Assembly: GCF_013408985.1 (NCBI RefSeq)
Contig: NZ_JACBZT010000001.1
Coordinates: forward strand, 62,001 to 126,000
Direction: 5' to 3'
DNA: 64,000 bases
From: Petropleomorpha daqingensis
GTDB taxonomy: Bacteria; Actinomycetota; Actinomycetes; Mycobacteriales; Geodermatophilaceae
Shown here: one piece after another, positions 40,881 through 48,812 of the stretch
Numbering within the stretch: position 1 is the stretch's first letter
Layout of the letters: every line of letters begins with the position of its first letter
Translations under genes and position numbers: made by a program
Notes under the pieces: generated by a model
Databases searched by the model: none
Seen by the model: only the letters and a program-made list of their open reading frames with translations
What the model was told of the DNA's origin: nothing

Positions 40881-42944
40881 TCAGCCCTCCACCGGGTTGA
40901 TGAGGAGCGAGCCCGACGCGTGCACCACGGCGGAGTGCTCGGGCAGGACGAGGGTGGTCGAGTCCATCTCGGTCACGATCGCCGGACCCCGGATGACGTC
41001 GCCGGCGCGCAGTCTCGCCCGGTCGTAGACCGACGCGGTCACCTGCTCACCGCCGACGTGGATCGGGTGGGTGTCCACCAGCGCGCCGGCCGGGTCGCCG
41101 TCGCCGTCCTCGAGCCGGACCGGGGCGACGTCCGGCCGCGGCCCGGTGACCGTCGCGCGGGCGTTGACCAGCTCGTGGTCGACCTGCAGGAGGAAGCCGA
41201 ACAGCCGGTCGTGCTCGGCGTCGAACGCGCCGCTCAGCTTCCCCAGAGCGCCGTCCACGTCGTCCAGCCACGCCGGCTCGACGTCCACCGGGATCTCGAA
41301 GCCCTGCCCGTGGTAGCGGACGTCGACCTGGAAGCGCACCGACTGCTGGTCGGCCGGCAGGCCCTGCCCGGTGAGCCGCTCGCCGGCGTCGGCCGCCAGC
41401 TCGCGGAGGATCAGCGCCAGCTCGCTGCCGGAGAGGTCGGCGAAGCGGCGCAGTACGGTGCGTGCCGACTCGTCGCGCAGGCTGGTGGTGGCGTCGCCGA
41501 GCGCGCAGAGCACCCCGGGGGACGGCGGCACGATGACCGGCCACGCGCCGGTGAGCTTCCCGAGCGCGTTGGCGTGCAGCGGCCCGGCGCCGCCGAAGGC
41601 GACCAGCGCGAAGTCGCGCGGGTCGAAGCCCTGCTGCACCGAGACCAGCCGCAGCCCGCCGAGCATGTTCTCGTTGACGATGTCGACGATGCCGGCGGCC
41701 GCGGCCTCCGGGGACTCCAGCCCCATCGCCTCGGCGACCGTGCCGACCGCGGTGCGCGCGGCGTCGACGTCCAGGGTGATCTCGCCGCCGGCCAGCGACG
41801 AGGGCAGGTAGCCGAGGACGACGTTGGCGTCGGTGACCGTCGGCTCGGTGCCGCCCTTGCCGTAGGCGGCCGGGCCGGGGTCGGCGCCGGCGGACTGCGG
41901 GCCGACCCGCAGCGCCTTGGTGAGCTCGGGCACGTGGGCGATCGACCCGCCGCCCGCGCCGACCGTGCGCACGTCGACGCTGGAGGCGCGCACGGTGAGG
42001 TCGCCGACCTTGGTCTCCCGGCCGATGCGCGGGGTCAGCCCCTGCACCAGCGCGACATCGGTGGAGGTGCCGCCCATGTCGAAGGTGATCAGGTCGGAGT
42101 AGCCGCACTGCTCGGCCACCCACACCGCGCCGGTCACCCCGCCGGCGGGGCCGGAGAGCAGCATCGTCACCGGCGCGGCGAGCGCGGCGGTCGCCGACTG
42201 CAGCCCGCCGTCGCTGCGCAGGATCGCCAGCTCCCCGGCCACCCCGCCCTGCGCCAGCCGGTCGGAGAGGTTCTGCACGTACTTCTTGACCTGCGGCTGC
42301 ACGTAGCCGTTGGCGACGGTGGTCAGCGTGCGCTCGTACTCGCGCAGCTCGGGCAGCACGTCGGAGGACAGCGACACCGGGACGCCGGGCAGCAGCTCGG
42401 CGGCGAGCTCGGCGATGCGCCGCTCGTGCGCCGGGTCGGCGAAGGCGTTGATCAGCGAGACGGCCAGCGCCTGGACGCCGCGGCCCTGCAACCTGGTGAG
42501 CTGCCGGCGGACGTCGTCCTCGTCGAGTTTGCGGATCACGGTGCCGTCGCTGGCGATCCGCTCGTCGACCTCGACGGTGTTGCGCAGGTCGGCCAGCGGT
42601 TCGGGCTTGGGCCAGATGATCCAGCCGGCCAGCCCGCCGGGCACGAAGGACCGGGCAATCTGCAGCACCTGCCGGAAGCCCTTGGTGGTGACCAGCCCGA
42701 CGGTCGCGCCCTTGCCCTCGAGGATCGCGTTGGTCGCCACCGTCGTGCCGTGCAGCACCTGCGCGACCTCGGCCAGCTCGATGCCGGCGTCCGCGCAGAC
42801 CTTCTCGATGCCGTGCAGGACGCCGACCGCCTGGTCGGCCGGGGTGGAGGCGGTCTTGGCCCGCCAGGTCGCACCGCTGCCCTCCTCGACGAGCAGCACG
42901 TCGGTGAAGGTGCCGCCGACGTCGACACCGAGCCGGTAGCTCAT
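40881..42944 (-). CDS. hyuA: N-methylhydantoinase A / oxoprolinase-type ATP-binding subunit
   Basis: 687 residues with the ASKHA-like fold: phosphate-1 loop RLGVDVGGTFTDVLLVEE at the N-terminus, HGTTVATNAILEGKGATVGLVTT (about 65-87), and the second loop DLITFDMGGTSTDVALVQG. VGAGGGSIAHV, the conserved FGGAGPLHA and the C-terminal swivel domain are all present. It activates the ring carbonyl by phosphorylation from ATP. Its ATG overlaps the gntR stop (ATGA). Together with HyuB and the amidase it suggests use of N-methylhydantoin, a creatinine degradation intermediate. Confidence 0.93.
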   Translation of the reverse strand: MSYRLGVDVGGTFTDVLLVEEGSGATWRAKTASTPADQAVGVLHGIEKVCADAGIELAEVAQVLHGTTVATNAILEGKGATVGLVTTKGFRQVLQIARSFVPGGLAGWIIWPKPEPLADLRNTVEVDERIASDGTVIRKLDEDDVRRQLTRLQGRGVQALAVSLINAFADPAHERRIAELAAELLPGVPVSLSSDVLPELREYERTLTTVANGYVQPQVKKYVQNLSDRLAQGGVAGELAILRSDGGLQSATAALAAPVTMLLSGPAGGVTGAVWVAEQCGYSDLITFDMGGTSTDVALVQGLTPRIGRETKVGDLTVRASSVDVRTVGAGGGSIAHVPELTKALRVGPQSAGADPGPAAYGKGGTEPTVTDANVVLGYLPSSLAGGEITLDVDAARTAVGTVAEAMGLESPEAAAAGIVDIVNENMLGGLRLVSVQQGFDPRDFALVAFGGAGPLHANALGKLTGAWPVIVPPSPGVLCALGDATTSLRDESARTVLRRFADLSGSELALILRELAADAGERLTGQGLPADQQSVRFQVDVRYHGQGFEIPVDVEPAWLDDVDGALGKLSGAFDAEHDRLFGFLLQVDHELVNARATVTGPRPDVAPVRLEDGDGDPAGALVDTHPIHVGGEQVTASVYDRARLRAGDVIRGPAIVTEMDSTTLVLPEHSAVVHASGSLLINPVEG

Positions 42945-43621
42945 GAGGCCTCCTCTTGTCGGACTGCGTTCTCACGGGCCGCGCGGACCATCACGGCCCG
43001 GGCGTTGCTGATGTGCGCGGTCATCACCGCCTGCGCCCACGCCGGGTCACCGGCGCGGACGGCGGCGACGATCTCTGCGTGGTGGGCGAGGCTGCGGCGC
43101 AGCGACGCCTCGTCGTACGTGTGGAAGTTGCGCAGCACGATCGGCGGGTGGATCGCCGCGGCCAGCGCGGTGGCCAGCGCCGGGTGGTCGGCGAGCCCGA
43201 CCAGCCGGTCGTGGAAGGCACGGTTGAGCGGGACCAGCGCGTCGAGGTCCTGGTCCGGGCCCGGCGTGCCGACGGCGAGCATCCGCTGCGCGAGCTCCTC
43301 GAGGGCCGCGACGTCGTCGGCGGTGGCCCGGCCGACGGCGAAGCCGGTCAGCTGCGGCTCGAGGGAGGCGCGCAGGTCGAACACGCCCTCGAGCTCGGCG
43401 ACGGTCCACGTGGCCACCCGGGCGCCCCGGTTGGGGGCGAGGTCGACCAGGCCCTCGGCGGCCAGCCGGGTGAGCGCCTCGCGGACGGGGGTGCGGCTGA
43501 CGCCGAGCCGCTCGGCGAGCTCGACCTCGCCGAGCCGGGTGCCGGGGCGCAGATCGCCGTCCAGGATCAGCTCCCGGAGCGCCGCGAGCGTCCGCTCGGC
43601 CGACGTCACCGCACGTGTCAC
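42941..43621 (-). CDS. GntR-family (FCD domain) transcriptional regulator
   Basis: 226 residues. The winged HTH is LRELILDGDLRPGTRLGEVELAERLGVSRTPVREALTRLAAEGLVDLAPNRGARV (about 15-69). The all-helical FCD domain follows, with metal-ligand-type residues in FHDRLVGLADHP and HHAEIVAAVRAGD. It is first in the hyuAB-amidase operon and so probably autoregulated. Matching operator-like sequences occur in its own promoter and in that of the divergent isocitrate-lyase-family gene. The effector is perhaps a hydantoin or its product. Confidence 0.92.
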   Translation of the reverse strand: MTRAVTSAERTLAALRELILDGDLRPGTRLGEVELAERLGVSRTPVREALTRLAAEGLVDLAPNRGARVATWTVAELEGVFDLRASLEPQLTGFAVGRATADDVAALEELAQRMLAVGTPGPDQDLDALVPLNRAFHDRLVGLADHPALATALAAAIHPPIVLRNFHTYDEASLRRSLAHHAEIVAAVRAGDPAWAQAVMTAHISNARAVMVRAARENAVRQEEAS

Positions 43622-43641
43622 CCGTCACACTCCTCGGCAGA

Positions 43642-43656
43642 TTGTGTGCAAACGTA
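43642..43656 (-). promoter_or_regulatory. GntR operator and promoter of the gntR-hyuAB operon
   Basis: TTGTGTGCAAAC at 43642-43653 fits TTGTnTGCAnAC, the same 12-base pattern found inverted at 43703. On the minus strand it overlaps a candidate -10 TACGTT (43651-43656). A possible -35 TTGCCT lies 18 bases away at 43675-43680. Binding would block RNA polymerase, consistent with autorepression. Confidence 0.5.
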
Positions 43657-43690
43657 GGGCGATCGGGTTCCAGGAGGCAATGGCTGCCGG

Positions 43691-43714
43691 TAAATTCTGG
43701 ATGTCTGCATACAA
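43691..43714 (+). promoter_or_regulatory. Promoter and GntR operator of the lyase-family gene
   Basis: A candidate -10 TAAATT (43691-43696) has a weak -35 TTCCAG 17 bases upstream. The operator-like GTCTGCATACAA (43703-43714) starts 7 bases downstream of the -10 and is the reverse complement pattern of the site at 43642. A bound repressor there would cover the transcription start. Confidence 0.45.
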
Positions 43715-43728
43715 CGAGGGGGCCAGCC

Positions 43729-44619
43729 GTGGCGAACCTGCTGAGCACGGACCGCACTCCCCGGCGCCGGCTGCGCGAGCTGCTCGGCCGCCCGGAGCCG
43801 CTGGTCGCCCCGGGCGCGTACGACGCGCTGTCGGCCCGGCTGATCGAGCAGGCCGGCTTCGACGCGGTCTACATGACCGGCTTCGGGACGACGGCCTCGC
43901 TGATCGGCCGCCCCGACGTCGGGCTGCTGACCGGGTCGGAGATGGTCGACAACGCCCGGCGGATCGTCGCCGCCGTCGACGTCCCCGTGATCGCCGACGC
44001 CGACACCGGCTACGGCAACGCGATCAACGTGGTGCGCACCGTGCAGCTCTACGAGCAGGCCGGCGTGGCCGGCATCCAGCTCGAGGACCAGGTGCTGCCG
44101 AAGAAGTGCGGGCACATGAGCGGCAAGGCGCTGATCGGCGCCGAGGAGATGGTCGGGAAGATCCGCGCCGCCGTCGAGGCCCGCCGCGATCCCGACCTGG
44201 TGGTCATCGCCCGCACCGACGCGGTCGCCGTCCTCGGGCTGGACGAGGCGATCGGCCGGGCGAAGGCGTTCGCCGACGCCGGGGCCGACCTGCTGTTCGT
44301 CGAGGCGCCGACCGCCGAGGACGACATCGCGCGGGTCGCCACCGAGCTGCGCGACGTCGCGCCGCTGGTGTTCAACTGGGCCGAGGGCGGCAAGACGCCG
44401 CCGCTGTCGCTCGCACGGATGACCGAGCTGGGCTTCTCGCTGGTCATCTACCCGATCGGCACGCTCCTGGCGGCGACCGCGGGCATCCGTGCGCTGCTCG
44501 CGACGCTGAAGCGCGACGGCATCCCGTCGCTGGACGGCTTGCCGGCGTTCGGCGAGTTCACCGACCTCATCGGCCTGCCCGAGATCCAGGAGCTGGAGCA
44601 GCGCTTCGCCGGCGGCTGA
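43729..44619 (+). CDS. Isocitrate lyase/PEP mutase-family enzyme
   Basis: 296 residues. VAPGAYDALSARLIEQAGFDAVYMTGFGTTAS opens the barrel. The metal site appears in VIADADTGYGNA and GVAGIQLEDQVLPKKCGHMSGK, where KKCGH carries the catalytic Cys of the lyase branch. VVIARTDAVAV and VFNWAEGGKTPPLS follow as expected. Candidates are methylisocitrate lyase, dimethylmalate lyase or oxaloacetate decarboxylase; sequence does not decide. It is divergent from the gntR-hyuAB operon and appears to share its GntR operator, so its substrate may belong to the same pathway. Confidence 0.9.
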   Translation: MANLLSTDRTPRRRLRELLGRPEPLVAPGAYDALSARLIEQAGFDAVYMTGFGTTASLIGRPDVGLLTGSEMVDNARRIVAAVDVPVIADADTGYGNAINVVRTVQLYEQAGVAGIQLEDQVLPKKCGHMSGKALIGAEEMVGKIRAAVEARRDPDLVVIARTDAVAVLGLDEAIGRAKAFADAGADLLFVEAPTAEDDIARVATELRDVAPLVFNWAEGGKTPPLSLARMTELGFSLVIYPIGTLLAATAGIRALLATLKRDGIPSLDGLPAFGEFTDLIGLPEIQELEQRFAGG

Positions 44620-44664
44620 CCGTGGAGCTTGAGGCTCTGGGTATCGCATGCTATTGAGGGAGCG

Positions 44665-45951
44665 ATGAACTCCTCCAGCGACCGGGCCGGGGAGTTTTGG
44701 CTGGCCGGCAAACCTACTGACCGGCGCGCAGGCACTCTAACGCTAGAACCTGGCGAAGTAGGCAGACTCACAACCAAGGGCGCGCTAACTACAACAGCCG
44801 TGACGGATTCTCCGGGTGTCTACCACCTTGAGCCTGACACGCTCGCGAGGACTGTTCACGGCGTGCTCCACAATGGCACGCCCGTAACCTTGTTAGACTC
44901 ATTGAATACCGGATACATCGGCGGTTTGCTACCTAACGAGCAGGACGAACAGCGAATCTCTCTTCAGGTGATCCTAGGGGCTCATCTATCCGGTCGCGAC
45001 CATAGATTCACGAGGACACGTTTCTGCATTCAGGGGCTAAATGCTCCGACCATCATTCCCGACGAATCCGTCCCGGTTACAGGTGGCGGATCGATCAACA
45101 TCGAGCTGCGTGACTCCGCCACCTGGCTGACGATGGAGGATCTACCTGAGGCAAGCATCCGCGAACTCGACCGGCGGTATATGCGACCGCTTGCAAGTCT
45201 GGTCAGCCTCGCCTGTGGTCAGGACGCCGGCCTGCTCGGCGTCGAGGTGGCTTCAGGTAAGCAATGGCTGAAGGTCCACAGCCCCTCCCATCGAACCCAG
45301 AATATCCCCTGGCCGGCCCAGTCGCTACTCCATCCCGGCGATCTACACTTGCAGACTCTTGCCCATTGGCTAGACCGCGTCGAGCTTCTCGGGCCGCTTC
45401 CGCCGGTCGTTGTCAGGATGCTCGATGGCGACAACACACTCGAGGCGCAGGTGCTCGAGCTAGCGACCGTTGCGGAGGGATTGCATCGACGCCTACGGCC
45501 CGACACTTTGCGATTTCCAGTGGAGGTTGGCGCTGCCGTTCGGGCAGCAGCGGTCGACGCCGCTGCCTCAATCGAACCCGCTGCGAGAGATGCGGTCAAA
45601 GGGTTTCTGACTTTCGTGCACGAACCGGGCTACGCTCAAAGGCTGAAAGAACTTGCCGAGATGGCGGAGCTCGTCGCTCCCGGCATCACGGGTAAGACCT
45701 CCAAATGGAGGGTGCACGTATATGAGGCTCGAAACGACTTCGCCCATCGATCCCGTCAAGGCTGGCTCGACGAGGCGGAAATCGACAGATATCTCGCCGT
45801 CGCAGTTTCGCTTAGATGGCTCCTTCGAGCCGTCCTGCTCGACCAAGCCGGCTTGTCACACGAACACTTGAGGCAGCGCTTCAGGACCTACGGGCCATAT
45901 CAACTCTTCTTGAGCCAAGCGCGGGACTGGCTTCCTGACACTTACGGCTAA
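44665..45951 (+). CDS. apeA: ApeA-type HEPN anti-phage protein
   Basis: 428 residues. The N-terminal region (about 1-300, opening GEFWLAGKP...AGTLTLEPGEVGRL) matches the ApeA N-terminal domain by eye. The C-terminal helical domain is HEPN, with the RNase motif R356-N-D-F-A-H361 (Rx4H). ApeA proteins are predicted abortive-infection RNases triggered by phage. Base composition is unlike the neighbours: two lines inside the gene count 62% and 57% GC against 77% in the adjacent gene, and it uses a TTA codon at 44893 and many ATA, CTA and AGA codons. This signals recent transfer. A GAGGGAG site precedes the ATG. Confidence 0.8.
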   Translation: MNSSSDRAGEFWLAGKPTDRRAGTLTLEPGEVGRLTTKGALTTTAVTDSPGVYHLEPDTLARTVHGVLHNGTPVTLLDSLNTGYIGGLLPNEQDEQRISLQVILGAHLSGRDHRFTRTRFCIQGLNAPTIIPDESVPVTGGGSINIELRDSATWLTMEDLPEASIRELDRRYMRPLASLVSLACGQDAGLLGVEVASGKQWLKVHSPSHRTQNIPWPAQSLLHPGDLHLQTLAHWLDRVELLGPLPPVVVRMLDGDNTLEAQVLELATVAEGLHRRLRPDTLRFPVEVGAAVRAAAVDAAASIEPAARDAVKGFLTFVHEPGYAQRLKELAEMAELVAPGITGKTSKWRVHVYEARNDFAHRSRQGWLDEAEIDRYLAVAVSLRWLLRAVLLDQAGLSHEHLRQRFRTYGPYQLFLSQARDWLPDTYG

Positions 45952-46056
45952 TCGAAGGTGCGGATCGATTCGCATGGCTGGCCATAGCGGGACATGGCGC
46001 GGGCTCTCTTGCTCTGCCCCGCCGCGGGAGTGAGCACGACGGATCCGCGGGAGCTG

Positions 46057-46086
46057 GTGCTCTGCCCAGCACGCTGGGCAGAGCAC
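46057..46086. repeat. 30-base inverted repeat downstream of apeA
   Basis: Fourteen-base perfect arms GTGCTCTGCCCAGC and GCTGGGCAGAGCAC are separated by only AC. It lies between the ApeA island and the SMP-30 start at 46100. The near-zero loop makes it more like an operator or recombination footprint than a terminator. A partial copy of the arm, GCTCTGCCC, occurs about 50 bases upstream. Confidence 0.7.
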
Positions 46087-46099
46087 TAGCGTCCGCAGC

Positions 46100-46996
46100 A
46101 TGACGACGAGGTCGCTGACCACCCTGTTCCCCGGCGGCTCCTACTTCGAGGGCCCGCGCTGGCACGACGGTGCGTGGTGGGTCTCGGACTTCTACACCCA
46201 CCAGGTCACCCGGATCACCCCGGACGGTCAGGGCACCGTCGTCGCCGAGGTCGAGCAGCAGCCCTCGGGCCTCGGCTGGCTGCCCGACGGGTCGATGGTC
46301 ATCGTCTCGATGAAGGACCAGCGGCTGCTCCGCCTCGCCGGCGGCGAGCTGTCCACCTACGCCGACCTCGCCCCCTACTGCGGCGGCCCCCTCAACGACT
46401 GCGTCGTCGACGACGTGGGTCGCGTGTTCGTCGGCGACTTCGGCTTCGACCTCATGGGCGGCGCGGACATCCGCCCGACCACGCTCAAGCGGGTCGACCC
46501 CGACGGCAGCGTCACCGTCGTCGCCGAGGACCTGCACTTCCCCAACGGCTCGGTGATCCTCGCGGACGGCACGCTGGTCGTCGGGGAGACCTGGGGCAAC
46601 CGGTTCACCGCGTTCACCATCGGTGAGGACGGCAGCCTGACCGACCGCCGCGTCTGGGCCGAGTTCGGCCCGCTGCCCACCGGCAGCACCGTCGAGGAGC
46701 TGGCGCCGCAGATCGTCGTCGGCCCCGACGGCTGCACCTCCGACGCCGAGGGCCACGTGTGGGTCGCCGACGGTTTCCACGGCCGCGTCGTCCGGGTCGC
46801 CCCGGGCGGGGCGATCGTCGACGAGGTCGCCGGGCCCGACGGCATGGGCGTGTTCGCCTGCATGCTCGGCGGGGACGACGGCCGCACGCTGCTCATCGCG
46901 GCCGCCCCGGACTTCTTCGAGCACACCCGCGCACCGGTCCGCGAGGCGGTCCTCGTGACGACGCAGGTCGAGGTCCCGCACGCCGGCCGGCCGTAG
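46100..46996 (+). CDS. SMP-30/gluconolactonase-like beta-propeller protein
   Basis: 298 residues. The six-bladed propeller features are FFPGGSYFEGPRWHDGAWWVSDFYTHQV-like opening (metal-ligand Glu in FEGPRW), GPLNDCVVDDVGRVFVGDFGFD (Asn-Asp ligand pair), LHFPNGSVILADGTLVVGETWGNR and VWVADGFHGRVVRV (Asp). The four positions that bind the divalent metal in SMP-30 lactonases are therefore present, and a lactonase reaction is plausible. It is a high-GC gene, in contrast with the island before it. No signal peptide is seen. Confidence 0.88.
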   Translation: MTTRSLTTLFPGGSYFEGPRWHDGAWWVSDFYTHQVTRITPDGQGTVVAEVEQQPSGLGWLPDGSMVIVSMKDQRLLRLAGGELSTYADLAPYCGGPLNDCVVDDVGRVFVGDFGFDLMGGADIRPTTLKRVDPDGSVTVVAEDLHFPNGSVILADGTLVVGETWGNRFTAFTIGEDGSLTDRRVWAEFGPLPTGSTVEELAPQIVVGPDGCTSDAEGHVWVADGFHGRVVRVAPGGAIVDEVAGPDGMGVFACMLGGDDGRTLLIAAAPDFFEHTRAPVREAVLVTTQVEVPHAGRP

Positions 46997-47000
46997 CCGC

Positions 47001-48812
47001 TCAGTGGTACGGGTTGTCCGGCAGCGCCAGGGCCAGGTACTTCCCGTCGAGGCAGAGCACCAGGTCGCGCTCGACGAACCCGGCCAGCGCCCGGTCGAGC
47101 TCCTCGGGTGTGAAGCCCTCGACGGCGGCCAGCTCTTCGCGCGTGCGGGCATCGGCGCAGAACTCGTACAGCGCGGCGTCCCGCCCGTCGTAGCGGTACG
47201 CGCGACGGCTCTCCCCGCGCCCGTCGTGGATGCTCACCGACTGCCAGGTCTTCACGTACCGCAGGTACGGCCGTTGCTCCGCGTTCCACCGCGACTTCCA
47301 GTTCGCCACCAGCGACCGGCACTCCCGCGGCCCGTCGACCGGCAGGTCGACGTCGAAGCCGTGCTCGAAGAAGTACGCGATGCGGCGCAGGTCGTACTCG
47401 GGCGGGTAGATGTACCGGTAGCAGGCCGACGGCCGCAGGAACGAGATCGCGTGCTCGCCGGGCTCCTCGTGCATCGGCGAGCCGCGGTCCGGTCGGGCCT
47501 GCGCCATCGCGTACGGCGGCTGCAGGTGCGGGATCCGGCGCAGGACCTCCGCCTGCGCCCGGTAGTCGGCCTCGGTCTCGCCCGGGAAGCCGTAGAGGAT
47601 GTTGTAGGAGTTGTTGATCCCGTAGTACGTCGTCCACTTGAGCAGCTCGAGGTTGCCGATCCCGGTGACGTTCTTGCGCATGAGCTCGAGCACGTGGGTC
47701 GAGAAGCTCTCGATGCCCGGCTGCACCGACACCAGCCCGCCACGGCGCAGGTCGCGCAGCTGCGCGCGCGAGATCTTCGGCCGGATCTCGTAGTGCAGCC
47801 GCAGGTCGGTGTGCTCCTCGGCCAGCCGGCCGAACAGCCGCGCCGTGTAGGCCGGCGCCAGGATGTTGTCGATCGCGTTGAACCACCGCGTGCCGTACCG
47901 GCTGGACAGCTGCTGGAGCATGTCCAGCACCTGCTCGGGGCTCCTGCGCCGGAACTCCATGCCCGCCCGGTTGAGCCCGCAGAAGACGCAGTGGTGCTTC
48001 ATGCCGTACCAGCAGCCGCGGGCGGTCTCGATCGGCAGCATCACCTCGCGCCGGTCACCGGGTCCGCGGCTGGCGTAGTACTCGTCGAAGTCGGGGACCG
48101 GTGAGCTGTCGAGGTCGGCGAAGTTGGGTGCGCGGCCCTCGGAGCGGACGGCGCCGTCGTCGTCCCGCCACAGCACCCCGGCCAGGCCGGCGAGCGACTC
48201 GCCGGTCTGCAGCCGGCGGACCAGCTCGGGTGCGGTGACGTCGGCGTCGCCGCAGTGGACGACGTCGACCGCCGGGTTGCGGAGCATCACCTCCAGCGCG
48301 ATGTCGTCCTCGAACGTCGCGCCGCCCAGCACGACCGGCACCTCGGGGTGCCGTCGCTTCAGCGCCCGCGCGAACGCCAGCGAGGCGACCATCTGCTGGA
48401 AGGTGATGGACAGGCCGACGACGCCGAACTGCGACCAGTCGGTGCCCTCGACCACCTCGGCGAGCCACGCGGGGGCGACGACGTCGCGCACGTGCCGCAG
48501 GTCCTCGACCGTGCACCCGGCGCGGCCGCAGATCGCGGCGAGGTTGCTCTCGTAGTGCGCGAGGTACTCGTCGCCGTCGTTGCGCGGGCCGAACGCGGCG
48601 GTCGTCCAGATCCACTCGCCGACCATGCACGGGTAGACGTCGGCCAGCGCCTCGTTGAGCGCCGGCCCGAGCCGCTGCGCGAACCGCAGGAACAGCGACA
48701 TCGGCCGCACCTCGTACCCGGCCCGCTCCAGCACCGGCGTCAGCAGCGCCAGCTGGAAGGACGGGAAGCGGGTGCTCATCGTCGGCATGCTCACCAGCGC
48801 GACCGGCTTCAC
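47001..48812 (-). CDS. B12-binding radical SAM enzyme, RiPP-maturation type
   Basis: 603 residues. The N-terminal 200 residues form a cobalamin-binding-like Rossmann domain (VGLSITFQQMVASLAFARALKRRHPEVPVVLGGATFEDD). The radical SAM cluster motif is C267-W-Y-G-M-K-H-H-C275-V-F-C278-GLN, the CX7CX2C form seen in TIGR03975 RiPP maturation radical SAM proteins. It should make C-C or C-methyl bonds on a peptide. The C-terminal 110 residues look like a winged or peptide-recognition domain. The GTG start overlaps the stop of the AMMECR1-fusion gene, and the first gene of the operon encodes a repeat-rich candidate substrate. Confidence 0.85.
   Translation of the reverse strand: MKPVALVSMPTMSTRFPSFQLALLTPVLERAGYEVRPMSLFLRFAQRLGPALNEALADVYPCMVGEWIWTTAAFGPRNDGDEYLAHYESNLAAICGRAGCTVEDLRHVRDVVAPAWLAEVVEGTDWSQFGVVGLSITFQQMVASLAFARALKRRHPEVPVVLGGATFEDDIALEVMLRNPAVDVVHCGDADVTAPELVRRLQTGESLAGLAGVLWRDDDGAVRSEGRAPNFADLDSSPVPDFDEYYASRGPGDRREVMLPIETARGCWYGMKHHCVFCGLNRAGMEFRRRSPEQVLDMLQQLSSRYGTRWFNAIDNILAPAYTARLFGRLAEEHTDLRLHYEIRPKISRAQLRDLRRGGLVSVQPGIESFSTHVLELMRKNVTGIGNLELLKWTTYYGINNSYNILYGFPGETEADYRAQAEVLRRIPHLQPPYAMAQARPDRGSPMHEEPGEHAISFLRPSACYRYIYPPEYDLRRIAYFFEHGFDVDLPVDGPRECRSLVANWKSRWNAEQRPYLRYVKTWQSVSIHDGRGESRRAYRYDGRDAALYEFCADARTREELAAVEGFTPEELDRALAGFVERDLVLCLDGKYLALALPDNPYH

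Noticed and set aside
44620-46099. Search for an integrase, transposase or direct repeats flanking the ApeA insertion
   Set aside because: No recombinase gene is present and I could not find matching direct repeats at the two edges by eye, so no mobile element was called.
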